The translations under genes were made by a program, and so were the position numbers. Positions 51,348 to 58,719 of a stretch of DNA of 64,000 nucleotides are shown in pieces. A model generated the notes under the pieces. That model saw only the letters and a program-made list of their open reading frames with translations, made no database searches and had not been told where the DNA came from. Numbering within the stretch: position 1 is the stretch's first letter; every line of letters begins with the position of its first letter. The stretch comes from Roseburia intestinalis L1-82 (GTDB taxonomy: Bacteria > Bacillota > Clostridia > Lachnospirales > Lachnospiraceae), in contig NZ_LR027880.1 of NCBI RefSeq assembly GCF_900537995.1, positions 1,620,001 to 1,684,000 of the forward strand. Reading direction: 5' to 3'.

Positions 51348-52103
51348 ATGTCAGAGATTAAGAGTTTTAGTGATTACACAAGTAAATATAACAGCAATGT
51401 AGATTATTCCGCATTATTTGGAGGAACTTCCGACAGTTCATCCGTAGGAAACACCAATATGCTTTCTGATTATGCTGCGATTAAAAACGGAAGCTATGGA
51501 AAACTTATGAAAGCATATTATGCAAAGCAGGATGCAGAAAAATTATCGGGGAAAGGCGATACTTCACAGAAGCTTACACTGATGAAAACAAGTGCGGATT
51601 ACCTGAAAAAATCAGCAGATGCACTAAACGATGCGTCACTCTGGGAAAAAAAGAAAATAAAAAAGAAGGATGAAAAGACCGGGGAAGAAACAGAGGTAGA
51701 GGATTATGACTGGGATGCAATTACCAAAAAAGTGAAATCTTTTATTGATGATTATAATGATGTTGTTAAGGAGGCAGGAGAATCCAATACAAAAGATGTC
51801 CTTAGAAATGCTTCATGGATGACAGGCATGACAGACAAAACCAGTCATTTACTTTCTAAAATAGGTATTACCATAGGAAAGGGTAACAAGCTGGAGCTGG
51901 ATGAAGATGAATTGAAGAAAGCAGATATCAGTTCATTGAAAACGGTTTTTACAGGTTACAATTCCTTTGCAGGCAAAACAGCCCAGAAAGCAACTGGTAT
52001 ATCAAATGCTGCGAACCGGGCAAGTGCGACTTATACAAACAATGGTACATATTCGAAAAAGGATTCCTCTCTAACGTCAAGTAAGATAGATAAGGAAGTA
52101 TAG
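51348..52103 (+). CDS. Protein resembling the C-terminal part of flagellar cap FliD (module 2)
   Basis: A 251-residue protein starting MSEIKSFSDYTSKYNSNVDY at ATG 51348 (AAAGGAG upstream). Residues about 120-220 (VKSFIDDYNDVVKEAGESNT, LLSKIGITIGKGNKLELDED, ELKKADISSLKTVFTGYN) follow the pattern of FliD_C: 'F-V-x-x-Y-N-x-(L/V)', 'L-x-x-I-G-I-x-x-x-x-x-G-x-L-x-L-D-x-x-x-L' and 'L-F-x-G'. The N-terminal half is unlike FliD. It may be a secreted or filament-related protein, which is inference. No signal peptide. Confidence 0.65.
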   Translation: MSEIKSFSDYTSKYNSNVDYSALFGGTSDSSSVGNTNMLSDYAAIKNGSYGKLMKAYYAKQDAEKLSGKGDTSQKLTLMKTSADYLKKSADALNDASLWEKKKIKKKDEKTGEETEVEDYDWDAITKKVKSFIDDYNDVVKEAGESNTKDVLRNASWMTGMTDKTSHLLSKIGITIGKGNKLELDEDELKKADISSLKTVFTGYNSFAGKTAQKATGISNAANRASATYTNNGTYSKKDSSLTSSKIDKEV

Positions 52104-52168
52104 TATGTTAAGCCTAAATGACAAGAAGAAAAATCTTTTGTATTAATTTGTCGGGAAGGAGGAACCAG

Positions 52169-52765
52169 ATGAGTTTTACAGTCAATTTATCCGGTGGAGG
52201 TTTACTGATAAATAGATTTAATAGTTCTAATATGTTGAAAAGTACACAGGAAAAATTGCAGCGACAGCAGGAACGGGATAATAAGGTGGCTTTTTTTGAA
52301 GCACAAAAAGAAAATTTGAAAAACCGAAAGGCTGACAGTTTGGAAGAAATCTCTGAAAAGCTGGAAATGTTTCATAATTATGAGGATGAAATTGCGGCAG
52401 CAAATCAGGAGTATAATAATTCACAGATGTTTCATGTCATGGACGAGGCAGAAGAACATGGCGAAAAGATTGCGGAAGCTGCTGAGAGGAATAAGCCTAA
52501 AACAGAAGAAGAACGAAAGGAAGAAATGGTGGATGAAGCTCTTGGAACAGAGGAAAACAAGGGCATGATGTCTGAAATCATGGACGAACTTTCGGAGACA
52601 ACCGAAGAAATGACAGAGCAGATGACGGAAAAAACTGTGGAGAATATGGAAGAACTTCCAGACGAGGTTTTGCAGGAGCAGCTTGCTACAGATAGTTTAG
52701 AGGCAGCAGAAATGGTACAAACAGACACAATTAAAAGGTATGTGCCGATTGATATTAGAGTCTGA
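52169..52765 (+). CDS. Acidic coiled-coil protein (module 2)
   Basis: A 198-residue protein starting at ATG 52169 (GGAAGGAGG upstream) with MSFTVNLSGGGLLINRFNSS. Residues about 22-80 are a basic/acidic coiled coil, and residues about 95-180 are very rich in Glu, Met and Thr with repeated TEEMTEQMTEKT. It ends KRYVPIDIRV, nearly the same tail as the FlxA-like protein two genes upstream. No signal peptide, membrane helix or known domain. Confidence 0.68.
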   Translation: MSFTVNLSGGGLLINRFNSSNMLKSTQEKLQRQQERDNKVAFFEAQKENLKNRKADSLEEISEKLEMFHNYEDEIAAANQEYNNSQMFHVMDEAEEHGEKIAEAAERNKPKTEEERKEEMVDEALGTEENKGMMSEIMDELSETTEEMTEQMTEKTVENMEELPDEVLQEQLATDSLEAAEMVQTDTIKRYVPIDIRV

Positions 52766-52792
52766 TGGTATTTATCTGGGAAGGAAACAGCT

Positions 52793-53551
52793 ATGAAGAT
52801 TTACAATAATACAAATATTACATATTCTGCAATCGAACATAACAGCAGGAAAAATACAAAGCAAAATGTTCCGGCAGATTTAGAAAGGAAAATGACACAG
52901 TATACAGATACACTTTCCATTTCCAAAACAGGGCAGGAGAGCTTTCGACATTTATCTTCTGTCAGTTCTATGGATTATCAGAACCGTTTTGAGAAGGAAG
53001 TGACGGATATATTTGTCAAAGAAGATACAGAGAGTGTAAAAACTGATTCCTTTGAACATCATGTAAACAGAATGGCAGAAGCATATAACAAAATGAAAAA
53101 CAGCATTGAAGAAAAATATGCGGAACAAGATTATGAGCCGGAGTATTATGTGACAGAATCGGGCAAAATTGAGGAATTAACCAAAGAAAAAGAACTGGAT
53201 ATGCTGAATCAGGCATATGAAAATCACAGTAATTTTATGGCAACTTCAACAGAAATATGGTCAGAATTACAGGATTTTACCCCATCGGTAGTTTACCATA
53301 AAGGAAGTGAACAGACAGCAAATGAACAGAACATAGGTGAGAACCAGGAGAATACTGCAAAATCTAAAGAAAAGGGGGTTATCCAAAATTCGGCATATCA
53401 GGCATTTTTATCCGCCATCCAGTCGGATAACCAGAAATTATCGCAGCAGTATTCGGGTGACTGGAAAGATTTAAGGCTAAATCTGAATGTATCAGATGGT
53501 GATCGGAAAATGCTTAATGGTATTTGGGATTATTATGCTAATAAAAGGTAA
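52793..53551 (+). CDS. Near-duplicate of the 41017 protein (module 2)
   Basis: A 252-residue protein starting MKIYNNTNITYSAIEHNSRK at ATG 52793 with GGAAGG upstream. It parallels the product at 41017 over its whole length; the segment from about residue 90 on is practically identical (EDFTPSVVY-type run, QNIGENQENTAKSKEKGVIQ, WKDLRLNLNVSDGDRKMLNG), the N-terminal third is more divergent. Unlike its partner it has a normal ribosome site. Ends DYYANKR. Function unknown. Confidence 0.76.
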   Translation: MKIYNNTNITYSAIEHNSRKNTKQNVPADLERKMTQYTDTLSISKTGQESFRHLSSVSSMDYQNRFEKEVTDIFVKEDTESVKTDSFEHHVNRMAEAYNKMKNSIEEKYAEQDYEPEYYVTESGKIEELTKEKELDMLNQAYENHSNFMATSTEIWSELQDFTPSVVYHKGSEQTANEQNIGENQENTAKSKEKGVIQNSAYQAFLSAIQSDNQKLSQQYSGDWKDLRLNLNVSDGDRKMLNGIWDYYANKR

Positions 53552-53584
53552 TGAAAGCTTTGTAATACGAAAGGAGATGTTAGT

Positions 53585-54159
53585 ATGGCAGTTACAGGTG
53601 TAAACAATTACTCTAATATTTACACAAATGCTTATACCGGTAATATATGGAAAAATAATGCTAAGGAAACCACAGAAAAGCAGGTTGTGGAGCAAACAGA
53701 AGATGTAAAGACAGGGACAACCCGAAAAACTGCAGCGGATGAACTTTCCTATCTTTCCAAAAAAATGACAATTATAGTTTTGTATCAGCAAATTATAGTC
53801 CGGGGATGAAATATGGTAAATCAACTACCACGAATGTAGCGATTTTTCCTCAGTTTTTAACAAAAATGGCAAATGATTCAGACTTAGAAGATGAGTACAT
53901 AAAAGAAATTGGTAACATGAAAAAAATAGATGAGCAGTTTGCAAAGCAACAAGCAGATATTGGATGGAGAGTTGAACAGGGATGGGCAATAGATAAAGAT
54001 GGAAATATTAGTTCATGGGCAATAGGACATAAAGATTCAAAAGTAAAATCCTTTCTCCAGAATATGAGTGAAAAAGCCGAAGAAATCCCACAGAAGCAGT
54101 TGGAAAAAGCAAAGGATACAAAGGAAGAAAAAAGAAGTATTCTCGATGAAAAAGCATAA
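53585..54159 (+). pseudogene. DUF6033-like gene frameshifted at an A7 tract (module 2)
   Basis: ATG 53585 (AAAGGAG upstream) begins MAVTGVNNYSNIYTNAYTGN and runs to LSYLSKK, where AAAAAAA (53759-53765) is followed by a shift: in the present frame it goes MTIIVLYQQIIVRG-stop. With one extra A it reads SKKNDNYSFVSANYSPGMKY and continues to the stop at 54159, giving about 191 residues with YGKSTTTNVAIFPQFLTKMA and WAIDKDGNISSWAIGHKDSK. These are typical of DUF6033-like proteins. It could be dead or switched by slippage. Confidence 0.72.
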
Positions 54160-54208
54160 AGAAGTTATAAAAAAGAACAAGGTTGATTTGAAGGTGTAAA
54201 TAATCAGA

Positions 54209-54629
54209 TTCGAAGTATTATGCAGAAAAAATGCATAGCATTGAGGGAGCCTTGCGTATGTCAGATGAAATCAATGCCCAGTTCGGATTTGAAAGAGTAT
54301 TCGGTAAGACTAACGGCAATGCAGATACTGATACAAAAATTACAAAATTTGGCATCTCTTTTAATAGTGACGGAATTACAACATTCTATGCAGAGTTAGA
54401 AAAATCATCAGCCAGTCAGAAAGAATATCTTGAAAAAATTCAGGAAAAGAAAGCTGCTGAGAAGAAAGAGATAAAGAAAAAGGAACAATCCAAGCAAATC
54501 GAAGTACGAAAAACTACGGTTCAGGCAAATTCAAAAGAAGAACTTTTGGATAAGATCAAAAACGTTGACTGGGATTCCATCAAGTCGGAGGAGAATAAAA
54601 TCGGCGGAAGATTTGATTTTTCAGTTTAG
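54209..54629 (+). pseudogene. 5'-truncated copy of the DUF6033-like gene at 45051
   Basis: The sequence matches 45377-45797 almost base for base: SKYYAEKMHSIEGALRMSDE, FGKTNGNADTDTKITKFGIS, through the Lys/Glu coiled coil to the end FDFSV. The first 110 residues are missing. An ATG at 54231 is in frame but has no ribosome site. It is a by-product of duplication between the two modules. Confidence 0.8.
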
Positions 54630-54861
54630 TTTATTCAGATGAGAATAGAAGCAATTTCATAAAATCTTACATACACACTTGACAATATTCCGCCGAGCGC
54701 GGCGTCGGTGAAGGGGTTCGCACCTGTGGTGTGCCAACAGAGGTATCGCGGATGCACTCATGGAAAAAATGACACCTTTAATAATGAAGAATAGTGTACA
54801 GAAATAGCAAATGCTGTGAAATCAATGGTGTAAATATCAGAAATAAGGAAGCTAAAAGTTG
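54630..54861. other. Gene-free stretch with mobile-element scars
   Basis: It contains AAAATCTTACATACACAC (54661-54678), repeated with one change at 57199-57216, and a 24-bp exact match (54797-54820) to the start of the Rpn-type gene at 32943-32966. A GC-rich piece between them (54690-54770) differs in composition from the surroundings. I see no gene. Confidence 0.55.
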
Positions 54862-54890
54862 GGCGGCAGATTAGTTAATAATTTGCCGCC
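54862..54890. terminator. Bidirectional terminator
   Basis: GGCGGCA (54862-54868) and TGCCGCC (54884-54890) with inner ATTA/TAAT pairing, between the plus-strand module 2 row and the convergent gene that follows. Confidence 0.65.
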
Positions 54891-54908
54891 TATATACATT
54901 TCTCTCCT

Positions 54909-55541
54909 TTATACCGATACATCAATAGAATTACGAACAATTCTATTACCATTTTGGACAAGTGTAGCTTCTACGGATTCTCTTGTGACATTATCAAGAA
55001 TGCTTGCATCAAATGCTTGTCCGGGCTTCCAATTTGGATTGGCTGATTTTACGGCTGCGTACATAGCAGCTCTATACTGTCCTTCATATTGTTCTAAAGT
55101 CCATGTACCACTTAAACGCTTATCTTTGCTGACACTTAACTGATAATCTTTGAAAATATCGGAACGTTTCGTTGTGTCACCATTTGAAAGACCTTTTTCC
55201 TGAATAAATTCCCGCTTCACATTATCAAACATTTTTTGACGATGATCTTCGGATATATTTGTAAGTTTCTGCCATGATGTACCTTTTCCAGTAACATCCA
55301 TACCTGCAACACCATTTGAATTTAATAAATCTCCGTCCGAATCAAACTGCTTCATCAGATTTTTAATAATCGTATCCCTTCCACCGAATATTTCATATAT
55401 CATCTTTTCTTCCGGAGACATCATGGATTCATTTTCAATTACTCCAGATAACCAGCCTTTTTCTTTCAATGCCTTATACTGTTTACTATTTGTATTGATA
55501 CTATTATAGGTATTACCTAAACCGTTAATATTCATTGACAT
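54909..55541 (-). CDS. Small soluble protein of the same general type, on the minus strand
   Basis: A 210-residue protein starting at 55541 (GGGAGG seven bases upstream) with MSMNINGLGNTYNSINTNSK, the same kind of N-terminus as the module proteins. The middle (YEIFGGRDTIIKNLMKQFDS, SNGVAGMDVTGKGTSWQKLT) contains DSDGDLLNSNG, which resembles a single EF-hand-like loop. The C-terminus is ESVEATLVQNGNRIVRNSIDVSV, so it shares the terminal motif. No signal peptide. It lies outside the LytTR-driven rows and is convergent with them. Confidence 0.74.
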   Translation of the reverse strand: MSMNINGLGNTYNSINTNSKQYKALKEKGWLSGVIENESMMSPEEKMIYEIFGGRDTIIKNLMKQFDSDGDLLNSNGVAGMDVTGKGTSWQKLTNISEDHRQKMFDNVKREFIQEKGLSNGDTTKRSDIFKDYQLSVSKDKRLSGTWTLEQYEGQYRAAMYAAVKSANPNWKPGQAFDASILDNVTRESVEATLVQNGNRIVRNSIDVSV

Positions 55542-55722
55542 ATAAAAGCCTCCCTGCAAATAAATTCAAAATCCGTTTAGAATCAGTACTATATAATATA
55601 TCATCGCAAATTCCAGAAAATTAATAACACAGTATATAATATAAAATGCTTTTCCCAATATAATTAGGTAAGATTTATGATTGGAAATGAGGAAAAGCAT
55701 GAACATATGACTTTATAGAATG

Positions 55723-55830
55723 TGCGTATAATCATAAAAAATATGGTTATAATACTTGCGTATAATCAAAAAACAATTTACAATATGCGTATAATCATAA
55801 AATATAGAACAAATATATATGCGCATAATC
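55723..55830 (+). repeat. Four direct repeats TGCGTATAATCA upstream of the AAA ATPase
   Basis: TGCGTATAATCA (the last TGCGCATAATCT) begins at 55723, 55757, 55786 and 55820, spaced 34, 29 and 34 bp. Each contains a TATAAT-like core. The last one is 12 bp before the ATG and just ahead of GGAGGAG. Confidence 0.8.
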
Positions 55831-55840
55831 TGGAGGAGCT

Positions 55841-57199
55841 ATGATATTAAAAAGAAAAATATATAAAAAACTACTGGAATGGAAAAAGGAGTGTCAGGGG
55901 AAAAAAGCTTTACTGATAGAAGGTGCCAGACGTATTGGAAAGTCTACCATCTGCGAAGAATTTGGAAAAAGCGAATACAAAAGTTTTCTTCTGATTGACT
56001 TTGCTAAAAAAGATAAGGAAGTTGAGGGGTATTTTGAGAAATATCTGAATGATCTGGATACATTTTTTATGTTATTACAGACACATTTTGGAACAAAACT
56101 GACAGAGAGAAACTCTCTTATTATTTTTGATGAGGTGCAGATGTTTCCACAGGCAAGAGCTGCAATAAAATATTTAGTGGCAGATGGAAGATATGATTAT
56201 ATCGAAACTGGTTCATTGATATCTATCAGAGAAAATGTAAAGAACATCGTCATACCGTCAGAAGAAAGACATATCAATATGTATCCATTGGATTTTGAAG
56301 AATTTGCAATAGCATTAGAAGAAGATTTGCTGGTTGAATATATAAAAAAATGTTTTGAAAAAAGAGAACCTTTGGAAAGAAGTATGCATAATCAGGCAAT
56401 GCTTTTGTTTCATCAGTATATGCTTGTTGGTGGGATGCCTATGCCTGTAGTAACATTTATTGAAAGCAAAAAAGATTTTACAGAAGCGGATAGAGAAAAA
56501 AGGGACATTCTTAAATTGTATCGGGAAGATATTATGAAAATAGATGCAAAGTATCGAAGTAAGGTACTTGCAATTTATGATCAGATTCCGGGATTTCTTT
56601 CACAGCATGAAAAAAGAGTTGTATTCAAAAAGCTGCAGGATGGTAGTTACGCAGACCAGTACGAAGAAACTTTTTTCTGGCTGTCGGATTCTATGATATC
56701 CAATGAGTGCTTTTTGTGTAATGATCCGAATGTTGGCTTATCATTAAATGAGACAAGAAGCTATGTAAAGTGTTATATGGGTGATACCGGACTTTTGGTA
56801 AGCCATGCATTTGATGAAAATGAATTACTTGAAGATGAAGTATATAAACAGATATTGGCAGGCAAATTACAGATTAATGAAGGAATGCTTTATGAAAATG
56901 CAATAGCTCAGATGCTGGTGGCAAATGGACATAAATTATATTTTTATACACACTATAATGAAAATAAGCATCGAAATGATATGGAAATAGATTTTATCAT
57001 TTCCAATAACAGCAGATTAAAATATAAGATGTTTCCGATTGAAGTGAAGTCAGGAAAGCAATACAAAACGACCTCATTAAATAATTTCAGAGAAAAATAC
57101 AAGGAGCGCATAGGGGAAAGTTATATTATTCATCCAAGAAATTTAATTGTAAAAGATGGAATTATATGCATTCCCCCATATATGACGATGAATATATAA
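55841..57199 (+). CDS. AAA ATPase with DUF4143
   Basis: A 452-residue AAA_14/DUF4143 protein. Walker A GARRIGKST (about 28-36), Walker B LIIFDEVQMFPQARAAIKYL (about 86-105), sensor-like YIETGSLIS (about 126-134), and YPLDFEEFAIAL, the usual motif following the ATPase. The C-terminal DUF4143 part has CYMGDTGLLVSHAF and ends with a PD-(D/E)XK-like MEIDFIISNN...FPIEVKSGKQYKTTSL. Such proteins are common, often many copies per genome, and their function is poorly known. GGAGGAG precedes the ATG. Confidence 0.88.
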   Translation: MILKRKIYKKLLEWKKECQGKKALLIEGARRIGKSTICEEFGKSEYKSFLLIDFAKKDKEVEGYFEKYLNDLDTFFMLLQTHFGTKLTERNSLIIFDEVQMFPQARAAIKYLVADGRYDYIETGSLISIRENVKNIVIPSEERHINMYPLDFEEFAIALEEDLLVEYIKKCFEKREPLERSMHNQAMLLFHQYMLVGGMPMPVVTFIESKKDFTEADREKRDILKLYREDIMKIDAKYRSKVLAIYDQIPGFLSQHEKRVVFKKLQDGSYADQYEETFFWLSDSMISNECFLCNDPNVGLSLNETRSYVKCYMGDTGLLVSHAFDENELLEDEVYKQILAGKLQINEGMLYENAIAQMLVANGHKLYFYTHYNENKHRNDMEIDFIISNNSRLKYKMFPIEVKSGKQYKTTSLNNFREKYKERIGESYIIHPRNLIVKDGIICIPPYMTMNI

Positions 57200-57323
57200 A
57201 AATCTGACATACACACCAAGTTTTGGAGAGGATGGCATTATCAGTAAAAGATTCCAGAATGGCAAGGAACTGGAATTCGCAGGCTCGAAAGATTTCTGGA
57301 AAAAATTTTTAAATGAATCATAA
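57192..57323 (+). pseudogene. C-terminal remnant of an unidentified gene
   Basis: After a TGA at 57189 a 43-codon frame reads TYTPSFGEDGIISKRFQNG then a charged helix ending FWKKFLNES and TAA at 57321-57323. It has no start. The codon use and sense look like a real protein end, cut at the right border of the accessory island. I could not name the family; it does not look like the missing part of the aldo/keto reductase. Confidence 0.4.
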
Positions 57324-58193
57324 TAATCTGCGGATTTTTGACGGCGGCATACCAAACCGTTTTTTAAACAGTTTACTGAAATGATAGACGTCATCATAGC
57401 CAACTTTGGCTGCGACTTCCTGAATGCTGCCGTCAAAGCCGTTTTCCAACAATTCTTTTGCTTTTTCAAGGCGGATATTGATCAGGTGGCGGATCGGTGT
57501 ATCGCCTGTCTCACTTTTAAAAATACGTGAGATATAAAAAGGACTTAAGTACATATTTTCTGCAATCTGATCTAAAGAAATCTTTTCACTGTAATGATCC
57601 TCAAAATAATTTACGATCTGGTCAACTACATATTTTTTGCTGGTAGATTCAAAAGAGCAGCCGGTATTGATTTTTACCGGTTCACTCTGTTCCCGCAGCA
57701 GCAGGATCAGCATCTGCATCAGATAACTTTTCAACATGATATAACGTCCGCTGCGGCAGACGTCATTTTCTACGCTCATGGCTGTGCAGATCTTAAACAG
57801 CTTCTGGCGCAGTTCGCCGGAGGTATGTAAAATAGGAGACTGTGTGGCTGGATCGGATGTCAGATCTTTTAAATGCAGCGGCAGATAATTTTCCGGGAAA
57901 TCCCCAAAACGGACGTCACATAATCCAACAAAAAATTCCGTAGCCGGATTGGAAGGGTCTGTGCAGAGTGCCTGATGCTTCTGCCCCGGATTTAAAATAA
58001 TGATATCTCCTTCGGACACATCATAGAGCCTGTCCGCAATCTTGTATTTGCCGTGGCCGGACAAAATAAATGCCATCTCGATAAAATCGTGGCTGTGATA
58101 GCGTGCTTCATCTTTCAAACGTGTGCCTTTCCAGGTAAATAGAAAAGTTGGATTCAGTTGGTCAAGCAGTTGTTCCCGGTTGTCACAGCACAT
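57318..58193 (-). CDS. AraC family transcriptional regulator with cupin N-domain
   Basis: A 291-residue regulator. Residues about 10-110 are a cupin sensing domain (YHSHDFIEMAFILSGHGKYK, GDIIILNPGQKHQAL), and the last 100 residues are two helix-turn-helices of AraC/XylS type (ISLDQIAENMYLSPFYISRI and VAAKVGYDDVYHFSKLFKKR). It starts at 58193 with TGGAGA upstream. Sugar or similar small ligands are usual. It is separated from the ABC exporter genes by a MITE-like palindrome, so it may or may not control them. Confidence 0.9.
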   Translation of the reverse strand: MCCDNREQLLDQLNPTFLFTWKGTRLKDEARYHSHDFIEMAFILSGHGKYKIADRLYDVSEGDIIILNPGQKHQALCTDPSNPATEFFVGLCDVRFGDFPENYLPLHLKDLTSDPATQSPILHTSGELRQKLFKICTAMSVENDVCRSGRYIMLKSYLMQMLILLLREQSEPVKINTGCSFESTSKKYVVDQIVNYFEDHYSEKISLDQIAENMYLSPFYISRIFKSETGDTPIRHLINIRLEKAKELLENGFDGSIQEVAAKVGYDDVYHFSKLFKKRFGMPPSKIRRLL

Positions 58194-58257
58194 AGTAAGG
58201 TCTCCATTTCTTCATTTTATCGTCGATAAAAACTTATTGTCTATATTTAAAATACAA

Positions 58258-58576
58258 TGCGATGTGGATCATAAAAAGTGTGTCAAAATGTGAAATATGG
58301 GAATTTGCGCGAAGCTGGAGATCTTTTTGTGACTTGGGAGAAAATTAGAAAATCTTAGTATGCCTGTAAATACACAGTGTTGTGCTGCCACGGATGGCAG
58401 CGCAAGTCTTAACGTGCCATGGAGGGCACGTTTAAGACGTACACGTCACTTTGAAAGAGCATAAAGCAGGCATACTTAGTTTTTCTTATTTTCGGACAAT
58501 GGAACAAAATGAAAACCAGCTTCGCGCAAATTTCCAGTTTCAAAGTCTAAATACACTTTTTGTGATCCACATCACA
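58258..58576. mobile_element. MITE-like large imperfect palindrome
   Basis: The two halves are complementary: GATGTGGATCATAAAAAGTG (58261) with CACTTTTTGTGATCCACATC (to 58573); TTTGCGCGAAGCTGG with CCAGCTTCGCGCAAA; TTAGTATGCCTG with CAGGCATACTTAG; and AGTCTTAACGTGCC with GGCACGTTTAAGACG. Two small hairpins sit at the centre. It has no coding capacity and fills the 520-bp gap between araC-like and ABC genes. Confidence 0.8.
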
Positions 58577-58719
58577 GTATAACATATTCTCCACCAGAAA
58601 CCATCCCTTCCGGTGCAAAAAATAACATGAACGGTGCAAGATATTACATTCCTTTTTACCCCAAAAGTACTATACTGAAAATCCGAAAGGAAAAACGAAA
58701 ATGGAGTAGGAGGGTTATT

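Noticed and set aside
57192..57323. Missing 3' part of the aldo/keto reductase at 31984
   Set aside because: The fragment has no aldo/keto reductase end motifs, so the two island borders cannot be joined into one gene.
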